A DNA stretch of 64,000 bases from Kitasatospora purpeofusca (GTDB lineage: Bacteria; Actinomycetota; Actinomycetes; Streptomycetales; Streptomycetaceae), in assembly GCF_000718025.1 (NCBI RefSeq), contig NZ_JODS01000010.1:1-64000 (forward strand). Reading direction: 5' to 3'. Shown piece by piece: positions 28,171-36,642 of this stretch. The notes under the pieces are model-generated. The model was not told the origin of the DNA, ran no database searches, and saw only the letters and a list, made by a program, of their open reading frames with translations. A program made the position numbers and the translations under genes. Within the stretch, counting starts at the first letter, position 1, and every line of letters starts with the position of its first letter.

Positions 28171-28215
28171 CCCCGGGGGTCGGTTTCGTCAAGAGACCGG
28201 CCCCCGGGGCTTTTT
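28171..28215 (+). terminator. Rho-independent terminator of tRNA-His
   Basis: CCCCGGGGGTCGGTTT and AGACCGGCCCCCGGGG form a long GC-rich stem around a short loop, followed by CTTTTT (T run 28211-28215). This is one of the few classical U-tract terminators in the window. Confidence 0.88.
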
Positions 28216-28342
28216 CGCGTTCCCTCACATCCGCGGCGGCGCCGGGGGCGGTGTGACCCGGGTCGCACCGTGGCCCGCGTCTCATCTTTTTCCCCGGTCA
28301 GGGGCCTGCCGCCGAAAGCTACCGGCTAGTAACGTTGCCGCC

Positions 28343-28789
28343 ATGACGACACCTTCGATCGGCCAGCTGCTCGACTCCACCGTGCCGATGGCGCGGACCC
28401 TCAAGCTGGAGTACCTGGAGACCTCCCCCGAGCGCGCCGTGCTCCGGCTGCCGGACCAGCCCGAGTACCACAACCACGTGGGCGGCCCGCACGCCGGCGC
28501 GATGTTCACCCTCGCCGAGTCGGCCAGCGGCTGCATCGTCCTGGCCGCGTTCGGCGACCAGCTCTCGCGCGCGGTGCCGCTCGCGGTGAGCGCCGAGATC
28601 GCCTACAAGAAGCTCGCCATGGGCGTCGTCACGGCCACCGCGGTGCTCGGCCGTCCGGCCGCCGAGATCGTCGCCGAGCTGGACAAGGGCGAGCGCCCCG
28701 AGTTCCCGGTGACCGTCGAGATCACCCGCGCCGACGGCGCCGTGACCGGCGTCATGACGGTGATCTGGACGCTGCGCCCGAACTCCTGA
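28343..28789 (+). CDS. Hotdog-fold thioesterase (PaaI/DUF4442-like)
   Basis: A 148-aa single-domain protein. The hotdog signature NHVGGPHAGAMFTLAESASG (helix starting after a Gly-rich turn) and the following VSAEIAYKKLAMGVV strand are clear. Such proteins hydrolyse acyl-CoA or aryl-CoA thioesters as tetramers; the substrate is unknown. No ribosome site precedes ATG 28343, but TAACGT lies 7 nt upstream, so the mRNA may be leaderless. It stands alone after the tRNA-His terminator. Confidence 0.82.
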   Translation: MTTPSIGQLLDSTVPMARTLKLEYLETSPERAVLRLPDQPEYHNHVGGPHAGAMFTLAESASGCIVLAAFGDQLSRAVPLAVSAEIAYKKLAMGVVTATAVLGRPAAEIVAELDKGERPEFPVTVEITRADGAVTGVMTVIWTLRPNS

Positions 28790-28867
28790 GCACCGGCGCC
28801 GCCTGACGGCCGGGCCGGAGCCTCGGAACGGCAGCACCGCACGGGCGGGGACGGCGGGCGGATCGCG

Positions 28868-30016
28868 ATGACTGTCCGTGACGATGCGGCCGTGACCTCA
28901 CGGCCCGTCCGCTCGTTCTCGATTCACGTGCGAGCCAATCACGCGACCAGTGGCCCGGAACCCGCCCGACGGACCGTCGGCGCCCGGTGGCGTCCCGCCG
29001 GGTGGCGCCCGGCCCGGCGGTGGCTGCCCGGCCCCCGGGCCGTCGCGGCCGGCGGGGCGCTGCTCGCACAGCTCTGGGGCTTCGGTGCCCCCGGCGCCTG
29101 TGCGGCCGGCGCCGAGGCGCTCCCGGAACCGGCCAGCCGGTCCGTCGGCCGGGCAGTGCCCGGGGGCGGGACACCGGCCGACGGACCGTCGGCCGGACAC
29201 CCGGGCGGAGTCCGGGGCGGCGGCGCCGCGGACGGGACCGTCCCCGGTCGGACGGCGGCACCCGCTCCCCGCGCCCCGGCCGCCGCGCCCGGCCCCTCCC
29301 CCGCTCCCGACCCGTCGTCCGGGGCCGAGCGGCCGGGACAGGACCCCACCGCCGGACTGCTCGACCCGATCACCGGCCCGGCTCCCACGGACGCGCCCGG
29401 GCCGGGCAGCGCGAGCACCGTCCCCGCGGCCGTCGGCGCCGTACCGGAGCTGAACGGCGCGACCGCCGCCGTCAACAGCGCGCTCCAGGACCGGATCCGG
29501 GCCGGCGGCCTCCCGCTGCCGGGGCAACGGGCCGCCGTGCCCGACGCGTTCGCGATCGCCTCCGGACTGCTCGGCGCCGTACCCGCCCAGGCCCGCCCGG
29601 CCGAGGCGCGCACGACCCGGGGCGAGTCGGCCGACGGACCCGCGGGCGGTTCCGCCGGCACCGGCGGGAGCGCGGGGACCGGCCGGTCCGACGGCGACCA
29701 GCGCCACCCGGCGGCCCCGCCGCCGGCCCCCGCCCCCTCGGGTCGGCCCCAGCAGCCCGCCCCCGGACATCCCGACACCGCCGGCGCCGGGAGCACCCCG
29801 GCAGCCGGACCCGCACCCGGCCGGCCCCTGGCCGACACCCCGGCGGCGGCGGTCGCGGCCCCGGCGACCGCCCGGCCCGCGGCCACGACGGCCGTGGTCA
29901 CCGTCGCGCACGACGCCGCGGGCACCGCGACCGCCGTCCTCGCCCCGATCGCGGCCGGGCTGGCCCTGACCGGGGCCGCGATGTACAAGCACCGGGGCCT
30001 GCCGAAGGGGCACTGA
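28868..30016 (+). CDS. Hypothetical exported/membrane-anchored protein
   Basis: The 382-aa product has a basic N-terminus followed by a hydrophobic stretch (AVAAGGALLAQLWGF) ending in a plausible signal-peptidase site. A long Pro/Gly/Ala-rich region comes next, with a short conserved-looking core (AVPELNGATAAVNSALQDRI, AAVPDAFAIASGLLGAVPAQ). A C-terminal transmembrane helix (TATAVLAPIAAGLALTGAAM) and basic tail YKHRGLPKGH end the protein. This is the layout of a surface protein anchored by its C-terminus. I recognise no family. The opposite strand is also open here because of the extreme base composition; the terminal helix with basic tail supports the plus strand. The exact start is uncertain. 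Confidence 0.55.
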   Translation: MTVRDDAAVTSRPVRSFSIHVRANHATSGPEPARRTVGARWRPAGWRPARRWLPGPRAVAAGGALLAQLWGFGAPGACAAGAEALPEPASRSVGRAVPGGGTPADGPSAGHPGGVRGGGAADGTVPGRTAAPAPRAPAAAPGPSPAPDPSSGAERPGQDPTAGLLDPITGPAPTDAPGPGSASTVPAAVGAVPELNGATAAVNSALQDRIRAGGLPLPGQRAAVPDAFAIASGLLGAVPAQARPAEARTTRGESADGPAGGSAGTGGSAGTGRSDGDQRHPAAPPPAPAPSGRPQQPAPGHPDTAGAGSTPAAGPAPGRPLADTPAAAVAAPATARPAATTAVVTVAHDAAGTATAVLAPIAAGLALTGAAMYKHRGLPKGH

Positions 30017-30064
30017 GCACGCTCGGCGGGACGGGCGGCGCGCCATCCGCGCCGCCCGCGCCGG

Positions 30065-30535
30065 TCAGCGGCCGGGGGCCGTCCCGGTCAAGTGCAGGGT
30101 GAGCACCGGCAGTTCCCGGCCGGGAATGGACCCGGACGCGACGGTGCCGGTCCGGACGGCGCCCACGGCCAGGTAGAACGGCTCGGCGTGCGGGTCGGAC
30201 TCGACCACGATCCGGGTGAAGCCCTGGGCGGCGGCCTCCGCGCACAGGTGCTCCACCAGGCGGCGGCCGATCCCCCGGCCGACGGCGTCCGGCTCGACGA
30301 AGAGCATGTCCATCTCGCCCTCCGGCGGCGCCCCGGTGAGGGTGACGAAGCCCAGCACCCGGCCGCCGTCCTCGGCGACGGTCGTGCGGTCGGCCTCGAT
30401 GCGGTCCGGATCCAGGGTGAGTTCGGCCCGGCAGGCCGCCATGAAGGCGGCGTCGTAGCCGAGATGGGCCTTGGATCGCAGGGCCAGGGCACTGAGTGCC
30501 GCCGCCTCGCTGGGCCGGGCCGGTCGGATCGGCAT
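30065..30535 (-). CDS. GNAT family N-acetyltransferase
   Basis: A 156-aa single-domain protein with the GNAT order of motifs: RPARPSEAAALSALALRSKAH at the start, VLGFVTLTG strand 4, the acetyl-CoA pyrophosphate loop VGRGIGRRLVEHLCAEA (Q/RxxGxG/A type), and VESDPHAEPFYLAVGAVRTG near the end. It transfers an acetyl group to an unknown amine. I chose ATG 30535 because AGGAAGGG lies upstream and the domain begins at once. Confidence 0.85.
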   Translation of the reverse strand: MPIRPARPSEAAALSALALRSKAHLGYDAAFMAACRAELTLDPDRIEADRTTVAEDGGRVLGFVTLTGAPPEGEMDMLFVEPDAVGRGIGRRLVEHLCAEAAAQGFTRIVVESDPHAEPFYLAVGAVRTGTVASGSIPGRELPVLTLHLTGTAPGR

Positions 30536-30719
30536 GACGTGTGCGCCCTTCCTGGTCGGGTCGGCGCGACCGGTTCCGCGCCGCGCCGGTCCCATTCTCG
30601 GCGGCCCGGCCGCACGACTTCCAATTGGGCGTCAGGACGACGGCGCACCAGGCGAATCGGCCACCGGACCAACCGAACGGGCTTGCGGCGAAGGCCCGTT
30701 CGACCAGGGTCCGCCGCGA

Positions 30720-31658
30720 CTACCGGAAGACGCCCGGGGGCGGGGCCGGGGACGGCGCGGCGGCGGCGTCGGTCACCGGGGCCGCGCCGGCCGCGAAGTC
30801 GGCCAGGGCGCGGCCGTGTTCGACCCGGCCGAGGGCCGCGTCGGAGGCCACCCGGCGGGTGAGGTCGGCCAGCGGGAGCGGGGTGTGCGCGGCGGCCAGG
30901 ATCAGATTGCCGAACCGCTTGCCGCGCAGCACCGCGGGGTCGGCGACCAGGCAGAGTTCGGGGAAGACGGCGCCCAGGGTGGCCACCTGGGAGCGGGCGA
31001 ACGCCAGCGTCGCGCCGTCGGCGATGTTGGCGGCGTACCAGCCGCCGGGGGCCAGGGCGCGCGCGGCCAGCGCGGTGAACTCGACGGTGGTGCAGTGCGC
31101 GGGCACCCGGGCGCCGGAGAAGACGTCGGCGATCACCAGGTCCACGCCGCCCTCGGGGGTGCGCTCCAGCACGGCGCGGGCGTCGGCGCCGCGCACCTTG
31201 ACCTGCCAGCCGCGCTCCAGCGGGAGTTCGGTGCGGACCAGGTCGGTGAGCGCGGTGTCGATCTCGGCGACCTGCTGGCGCGAGCGCGGGCGGGTGGCGG
31301 CGACGTAGCGGGCCAGGGTGAGGGCGCCGCCGCCGAGGTGGAGCACGGTGAGCGGACGGCCGGGCGGGGCGACCAGGTCGACCAGGTGGCCGAGCCGGCG
31401 CTGGTACTCGAAGCCCAGATGGGTCGGGTCGGCCAGGTCGACCAGCGACTGCGGCGCGCCGTCGACCAGCAGCGACCAGGCGGCGGGGCGGTCGCGGTCG
31501 GGGCGGAGTTCGGCGAGGCCGGAGTCGACGGCGCGGGTGAGCGGCCCCTGCGCGTGGGTGCGGCCCCCGGGGCCGGTGGCGGCCGGGTCGTCCGCGGCGG
31601 CGGCGCGGCCCCGGTCCGTGGTGCGGCCGGCTCGGTTGCTTCGTCCCATACCGGCCAT
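30720..31658 (-). CDS. Spermidine-synthase-like SAM/dcSAM-binding protein
   Basis: A 312-aa product of the polyamine aminopropyltransferase-like Rossmann group. It shows LGFEYQRRLGHLVDL, the nucleotide-binding VLHLGGGALTLARYVA, the acidic QQVAEIDTALTDL strand, and DLVIADVFSGARVPAH with the DVFSG segment typical of this family. Bacterial members of this shape include true spermidine synthases and uncharacterised methyltransferase-like proteins. There is no linked speD or other polyamine gene, so function is open. The first 40 residues and the Ala/Pro-rich C-tail are not conserved. ATG 31649 is an alternative start. Confidence 0.78.
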   Translation of the reverse strand: MAGMGRSNRAGRTTDRGRAAAADDPAATGPGGRTHAQGPLTRAVDSGLAELRPDRDRPAAWSLLVDGAPQSLVDLADPTHLGFEYQRRLGHLVDLVAPPGRPLTVLHLGGGALTLARYVAATRPRSRQQVAEIDTALTDLVRTELPLERGWQVKVRGADARAVLERTPEGGVDLVIADVFSGARVPAHCTTVEFTALAARALAPGGWYAANIADGATLAFARSQVATLGAVFPELCLVADPAVLRGKRFGNLILAAAHTPLPLADLTRRVASDAALGRVEHGRALADFAAGAAPVTDAAAAPSPAPPPGVFR

Positions 31659-31773
31659 TATCGCCGCAGCTCGGAGAGGTCCGGCGGCCCGGCCCGGGCG
31701 GCGGCGGCCCCGACCCGGGCGACAGCGGCCCCGGAACGGGCGACGGCGCCCCCAGGGACCGGCGGCGGCGGCC

Positions 31774-32289
31774 TCAGAACGGGCCGAGGCCGCCCGCGGT
31801 GAGGGTGCAGGCGGCCTCGCAGAGCGCCGAGCGGAGGACCCAGGCGTCGGTGGGGCGGGCGGTGCAGTCGGCGCCGGCCGGGGGCATCACCCAGCGCGGG
31901 TCGGTGGCGGGCGGCAGCTGGGCGCCGGCGGTACAGGAGCTGCCGGGCAGGTGCCAGGTCGCCGAGGTGCCGGCCGGGACGAGGAAGGAGACGGTGGCGC
32001 CGTTGCGGCTCTGCAGGACGGCGCCGCAGGCCCGTCGCAGGCGCAGGATGTCGACCGCCTCCAGGCCGTGCCGCAGGGCGACGGTCACGGTGTCGTGGGT
32101 GGCGACCGGGGCGCGGTCCCGGTCGGCGGGAGGGCGGCGGGAGGGGCCGCCGCCGGACGGCGGGCGGGCGGGGCCGCGGTCGTCGGCGGACTCGGGCAGC
32201 AGCGCGGGGGCGGCGGCGGCCGGCATCCCTCCGGCGACCAGGCGGCGGTACTGCGGTACTCCAGTGGCCGGCATCGGCCCTCCTGTCAC
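31774..32289 (-). CDS. Conserved-looking hypothetical protein
   Basis: A 171-aa protein. The N-terminal 60 residues are Pro/Arg/Ala-rich. The rest forms a compact domain with THDTVTVALRHGLEAVDILRLRRACGAVLQSRNGATVSFLVPAG, followed by a Cys-containing stretch (SSCTAGAQLPPATDPRWVMPP, ADCTARPTDAWVLRSALCEAACTLTAG). I recognise no family. It is divergent from the HTH-TPR regulator gene with 381 bp between them, an arrangement that suggests co-regulation. Confidence 0.6.
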   Translation of the reverse strand: MTGGPMPATGVPQYRRLVAGGMPAAAAPALLPESADDRGPARPPSGGGPSRRPPADRDRAPVATHDTVTVALRHGLEAVDILRLRRACGAVLQSRNGATVSFLVPAGTSATWHLPGSSCTAGAQLPPATDPRWVMPPAGADCTARPTDAWVLRSALCEAACTLTAGGLGPF

Positions 32290-32670
32290 CTCGTCGGGGT
32301 GGAAGCCGCGCCGCCCGGCGTGGGGGGGTGCCGCTGGGGCTGCCGCCGGGGGGTGCGGCAGGGACGGCGGACGGGGCTTCCACGTAACAGGACAACGCCG
32401 GGCAGGCCCCCGAGGCCACGGGGCGCCTTACAGCAAGGCATGGCATTTCATGGCGGATCCCGGCAACTACGCCCGTTTTGCCCGGTATTGGTGGCACATC
32501 ATCCCCCAACACACTGTGGCCGACCGGTGACTCCGGGTACTGTCGTGCCTCGCCCGGCGGTCCGTCGGGCCGCAGGACACGCCCCAGCGGACCCATTCGT
32601 GGCCGGGCGCCCCACCGCCCCACCGCCGCCCGACCAGGCACCACCACCCCGCACCACCACGGAGCGCACC
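32290..32670. promoter_or_regulatory. Divergent promoter region, hypothetical / HTH-TPR regulator
   Basis: A 381-bp spacer with an AT-richer core around 32420-32520. On the plus strand TGTGGC and TACTGT are spaced by 17 nt just after 32515, a reasonable promoter for the regulator gene, leaving a leader of roughly 120 nt. No small gene is supported. Confidence 0.45.
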
Positions 32671-34386
32671 ATGGCAGCCACCCCACCGGCCGAGCCGAAC
32701 CGCCCGTCGCCCAACGCCGTGATGCGCGCCCTGCGCGGCGACCGCTCGCCGGGCGAGTTCGCCATGACGGTGCGCCGGGCGGCCCGGGAGATCGGCGAGC
32801 ACGTCTCGTGCGACGCCCGGTACATCGGGCGGGTCGAGTCCGGCGAGATCCGCTGCCCCAACTACGCGTACGAGCGGGTGTTCCGGCACATGTGGCCGGA
32901 ACGGTCGCTCACCGAACTGGGCTTCGCCCCCCGTACCGCCGTCCGGCGCCGCTCGACGGACGGCGGTACGGGGAGCGAGGTCGAGGGCGAGGGCGTCCGG
33001 CCCGGCGCCGCCGCCGGGCACATCCCCGGGCGGTTCCCCGGACAACGCCCGGACCCGGACCCGCACACCGGACCGGACGCCGGACCACCACCGCTCCTCC
33101 ACCCCCCGTTCCCGCCGCTGCCCGCCCCCCGCTCTCCGCTCTCCACCCAACTCCCGTACGCTGCCTGGCCGTACGCGGAACCGCCCCCACCGGAGGGGCC
33201 CCCGGCACCGAGGTCCGCGACGGCGCCCCGGGGGTCCGCCGCACCGCACCATCCCGACGAGGAGAACGACGACGTGCGTCGCCGTACGTTCCTGGCCGGC
33301 GGCCCTGCCGCGCTGGCCACCGTGATCGGCATTGACCGGCCCGCCCCGGCCGCCGCGGCCGATGCCCCCCGCACGGCGGGCACCCGCCCGGGACCGGGCC
33401 CCCGCCCCGGCCCCGGTGACGGCCTCGCGCCCGGCGACGGCTTCGTGCCCGGCCGGCCCCGGGCCGTCCCGCCGCCCCGCAAGGTCGGCGCGGCCGAGGT
33501 GCTGGGCGTCGAACAGGCCGTCCGGGAGATCCGGTTGGCCGACGACGCGCACGGCGCCGACGCGCTGTTCGAGCAGGCGGGCCGCTCGCTGCGGGCCGCC
33601 TACGTCCTGCTCGACGCGTGCGAGTACTCCACCGAGACCGAGCGCAGGCTCCAGGCCGGCGCCGGCGAACTGGCCGTCTCGGTCGGCTGGTTGGCCCACG
33701 ACTCGAACCGGCTCGCGGACGCCCGCTCGTACTACGCCGAGGCGCTGGCCACCGCGCGGATGGCCGGGGACGCCGCGCTGGAGGCGCACGTCTTCTGCAA
33801 CAGCGCCTTCCTCGCCCGCGACGCCGGCCGCCCCCGGGAGGCGCTGCGCGCGGCCCAGGCCGGGCAGTCCGCCGCCCGGGAGCTCGACTCGGACCGGCTG
33901 CTCGCCCTGCTCGCGATGCGTGAGGCCGGCGGCTGGGCACTGCTGCAGGACCGCGCCGCCTGCGAGCGGGCGGTCGCCCGGGCCTGCCGGCACTTCGACC
34001 GGGGCCCGTCCGACACCGACCCGGAGTGGATGTCGTTCTTCGGCGAGGCCGAACTCGCCGGGCTGCAGGCCCAGTGCTGGTCCGCCCTCGGGGACTGGGA
34101 GCGGGCCAGCGAGCGCGCCGGACTGGCCATAGCGCTGCAGAAGCCGCACTTCGTCCGCAACCGGGTGCTGTACACCGCCGAGCTCGCCCACGACCGGCTC
34201 GGCCGCGGCGATCTGGCGGGCGCGGCCGAGCACGGCTCGGCCGCCGTGGCGCTGTTCGGCGACGTGCGCTCGGCGCGGATCCGCTCGATGCTCGCGGACA
34301 CCGCGCAGCGGCTGCGGCAGCACCGGCGGGTGCCGGAGGTCGGGCGCTTCCTGGCCGCGTACGGCGCGGCGACGGCGGCCGCCTGA
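32671..34386 (+). CDS. HTH-TPR type transcriptional regulator with internal twin-arginine-like segment
   Basis: A 571-aa product. Residues 10-90 form an XRE-like DNA-binding domain (PNAVMRALRGDRSPGEFAM, SCDARYIGRVESGEIRCPNY). Residues 95-200 are Pro/Gly-rich. Around residue 202 comes VRRRTFLAGGPAALATVIGI, which looks like a twin-arginine signal. The C-terminal half (about 270-571) is helical and TPR-like (LAHDSNRLADARSYYAEALATARM and several 40-residue helical pairs). Streptomycete regulators of this general shape include NsdA, a negative regulator of differentiation. Start ATG 32671 has GGAG upstream. A GTG at 33274, directly before VRRRTFLAGG, has GAGGAG 9 nt upstream and could give a second, shorter product. 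Confidence 0.8.
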   Translation: MAATPPAEPNRPSPNAVMRALRGDRSPGEFAMTVRRAAREIGEHVSCDARYIGRVESGEIRCPNYAYERVFRHMWPERSLTELGFAPRTAVRRRSTDGGTGSEVEGEGVRPGAAAGHIPGRFPGQRPDPDPHTGPDAGPPPLLHPPFPPLPAPRSPLSTQLPYAAWPYAEPPPPEGPPAPRSATAPRGSAAPHHPDEENDDVRRRTFLAGGPAALATVIGIDRPAPAAAADAPRTAGTRPGPGPRPGPGDGLAPGDGFVPGRPRAVPPPRKVGAAEVLGVEQAVREIRLADDAHGADALFEQAGRSLRAAYVLLDACEYSTETERRLQAGAGELAVSVGWLAHDSNRLADARSYYAEALATARMAGDAALEAHVFCNSAFLARDAGRPREALRAAQAGQSAARELDSDRLLALLAMREAGGWALLQDRAACERAVARACRHFDRGPSDTDPEWMSFFGEAELAGLQAQCWSALGDWERASERAGLAIALQKPHFVRNRVLYTAELAHDRLGRGDLAGAAEHGSAAVALFGDVRSARIRSMLADTAQRLRQHRRVPEVGRFLAAYGAATAAA

Positions 34387-34463
34387 GCCCGCCCGCCGTC
34401 GGCCGCCCGCCGCCCGCCGCCCCGCGGGACAGGGACGACGGACGGCCCGGGCCGGTGCCGGGG

Positions 34464-35120
34464 TCAGGCCTTGTGGGTGAGGGTCTCCAGGTGGCCCTGG
34501 TCGTTCCAGAGCTCGACCGCCGGGGCGCCGTACTCCCAGGAGAGGATGCAGAGCGCGGCCGTGCCGAGCTTGAACCGCTGGGCGAACTCAGGCGGCAGGC
34601 CCAGCCAGCGGGCGGTCAGGATGCGCAGCAGGTGGCCGTGGGCGAAGAGCACCACGTCGCGGTCGGCGCAGTGCATGACGGTGGTGTCCGCCTCCGGCAC
34701 GCCGTGCTCGGTGTTGAGGTCGGCGAGCAGGGCGTCGACCCGGGCGGCGACGTCGGCGAGCTTCTCGCCGCCGGGGACGCCGTCGCGCCAGATCAGCCAG
34801 CCGGGGTGGTCGGCGGCGCGGATGTCGGCGCCGGTGCGGCCCTCGTACTGGCCGTAGTCCCACTCCATGAGCTCGGGGCGTTCGACGGCCCGGTCGCCGA
34901 GGCCGGCCAGCGCGCAGGTCTCCTTGGCGCGGTCGAGCGGGCTGGTGTACACGAGGGCGTCGGGCAGGCCGTTCCAGGGCGCCGCGGCGAGGCGGACGCC
35001 GAGCGCCCTGGCCATCGCGCGGCCCTCCTCGGTCAGCGGGATGTCGGTGCGGCCGGTGTGGCGGCCGGTCGCCGACCACTCGGTCTCACCGTGGCGGACC
35101 AGCAGGATTCGGGCGGGCAT
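34464..35120 (-). CDS. Histidine phosphatase family protein (phosphoglycerate-mutase-like)
   Basis: The 218-aa product begins MPARILLVRHGETEWS, the RHGE signature with the catalytic His. Further on it has YTSPLDRAKETC, MEWDYGQYEGRT and the second catalytic His in VLFAHGHLLR. It dephosphorylates small phosphate esters; length and motifs suit a broad phosphatase more than a glycolytic mutase. ATG 35120 follows GAGGAG with 6-nt spacing. It is divergent from the Fe-S nuclease gene with 253 bp between, containing a short GC-rich tandem repeat (35190-35260). Confidence 0.87.
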   Translation of the reverse strand: MPARILLVRHGETEWSATGRHTGRTDIPLTEEGRAMARALGVRLAAAPWNGLPDALVYTSPLDRAKETCALAGLGDRAVERPELMEWDYGQYEGRTGADIRAADHPGWLIWRDGVPGGEKLADVAARVDALLADLNTEHGVPEADTTVMHCADRDVVLFAHGHLLRILTARWLGLPPEFAQRFKLGTAALCILSWEYGAPAVELWNDQGHLETLTHKA

Positions 35121-35373
35121 GGCAGGCTCCTCGCGATCGGGGCGGGTGTCGACGTCGGCCTCGCCATCGAGCACCGGCCTCCATGATCCCCCACCTGCCG
35201 AGCGCCCACGATCCCGGCCTCCCCCACCCGCGGAGCGCCCGCGGTCCCGGCCTCCGGCTCCCGCGCCGCCCGGCCCGCCGCCGGGCCGGGCGGCCGCCCG
35301 TTCCCCACCCGTTCGTCGCCAACGGCCGGTTCCGGCCGGATTGTCGGAGCCGGATGCGACACTGGGCCGCACC

Positions 35374-36642
35374 ATGAACGTCTCGACGAACGCCCCGCTC
35401 CGCGGGCCGGCGGAGCCGCTCGCCCAGCGGCTCGCCGAGCTGCGCGGACCGGCGCCGCAGCGCAGTCTGAACGCCCGTGCCCTCGCCGCCCTGGCCGCCA
35501 ATCCGGGGTGCCACCGCCGCGCCGTGCTGGACGCCGCCGGGGTGGACAAGACGGCGCTGGCCGCCCGTCTCGGCCGCCCCGCCCCCTTCGGCCGCTCGCC
35601 GCTCGCGCTGGCGCGCGGCGTCGTGTTCGAGGCCCGGCTGAAGGAGAACGGCTACGCGGCCCTGCTGGAGCCGCTGCGCAGCCGGCTCGGGCCGGCCGGT
35701 GAGGACGGCCCGCTGCTCGTGCCGGACCTGCTGCGTTCCTCCGGTCCGGCCGTGCGGGCCGACCGGACGGCGGCGGCGCTCGCGGAGGCGGCCGCCGAGG
35801 AGCACGCCTGGACCCTGCTGGACCATCCGCTGCTGCGGCTGGACGTGGCCGGTTCCACCGCCTACCTGGAGCCGGACGCCGTCGTGGTGCACGGCGGCCG
35901 CTGCACGGTGGTCGAGATCAAGTCCTTCCCGGTGCTGGACGGCACCGCGGACCCGGGCAAGGTGGGCGCCGCCGCCCGCCAGGCGGCGGTCTACGTGCTG
36001 GCGCTCCAGGAGGCCGCGGCGGCGCTGGCCGGGCGGGCGGTGGACCCGGACCCGTACGCCGAGCAGCGGTTGCCGGGCAGTCCCCGGACGACGGTGCTGC
36101 TGGTCTGCCCGGAGGACTTCGGCAGCCGGCCGACCGCCGTGCCGGTGGACGTCCGCCGCGAGCTGGCGACCACCCGCCGCCAACTGAGCCGGATGACCGG
36201 CATCGAACGGCTGCTGGCGGTGCTGCCGCCGGGGGCGGACTTCGACCTCTCCCCCGACGCGGACGGCGCCCCCGTCCGCTCCACCGAGGAGTTGGAGAAG
36301 ACGGTCGGGACGGTGCCGGCCGCGTACAGCCCGGACTGCCTGTCGACCTGCGAACTCGGCTTCCACTGCCGGGCGCAGGCCCGCTGCGGGGACCGGGTCG
36401 AGCAGCTCGGCCGGGGCGTCCGGGGCGAGCTGGGCAGCATCCGCACGGTGGGCGAGGCCCTGGCGGTGGCCCGCACCGGCCCCGTCGGCGACAGCGGCAT
36501 CAGCAGCGGCGAGGACAGCGAGGACGACGACGGCGACGGCAGCGGGGCCGACGAGGCCGCCGCCCGGCTGGCCTACGCCGCCGCCCTGCGCGCCGAGGCG
36601 CTCGGCCGCCCCCACCCGGCCGGCCCGGAGGGCGGGCGATGA
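35374..36642 (+). CDS. Cas4/Dna2-like Fe-S PD-(D/E)XK nuclease
   Basis: A 422-aa protein with the full layout of a RecB/Cas4-type iron-sulphur nuclease. One N-terminal Cys (about 46, NPGC), Glu86 in RGVVFEARL, Asp168 in LEPDAVVV, Glu181 and Lys183 in VVEIKSF, a QxxxY motif (QAAVY, 203-207), and a C-terminal Cys triplet-plus (C322, C326, C332, C338 in DCLSTCELGFHC and RAQARC). It should cut single-stranded DNA ends with Mg2+ or Mn2+. An acidic spacer (SEDDDGDGSGADE) precedes the end. The stop overlaps the next ATG (ATGA), so translation is coupled to the 561-aa protein and then to an SF1 helicase. The combination suggests a split Dna2-like machine. No CRISPR genes are nearby. Confidence 0.8.
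   Translation: MNVSTNAPLRGPAEPLAQRLAELRGPAPQRSLNARALAALAANPGCHRRAVLDAAGVDKTALAARLGRPAPFGRSPLALARGVVFEARLKENGYAALLEPLRSRLGPAGEDGPLLVPDLLRSSGPAVRADRTAAALAEAAAEEHAWTLLDHPLLRLDVAGSTAYLEPDAVVVHGGRCTVVEIKSFPVLDGTADPGKVGAAARQAAVYVLALQEAAAALAGRAVDPDPYAEQRLPGSPRTTVLLVCPEDFGSRPTAVPVDVRRELATTRRQLSRMTGIERLLAVLPPGADFDLSPDADGAPVRSTEELEKTVGTVPAAYSPDCLSTCELGFHCRAQARCGDRVEQLGRGVRGELGSIRTVGEALAVARTGPVGDSGISSGEDSEDDDGDGSGADEAAARLAYAAALRAEALGRPHPAGPEGGR

Noticed and set aside
28091..28215. tRNA-His region considered as an integrated-element attachment site
   Set aside because: No integrase, no second partial tRNA copy and no change in base composition was seen around it.
35374..36642. Fe-S nuclease considered as CRISPR Cas4
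   Set aside because: No cas1, cas2, other cas genes or repeat-spacer array is in the window; the coupled SF1 helicase points to a Dna2-like role instead.
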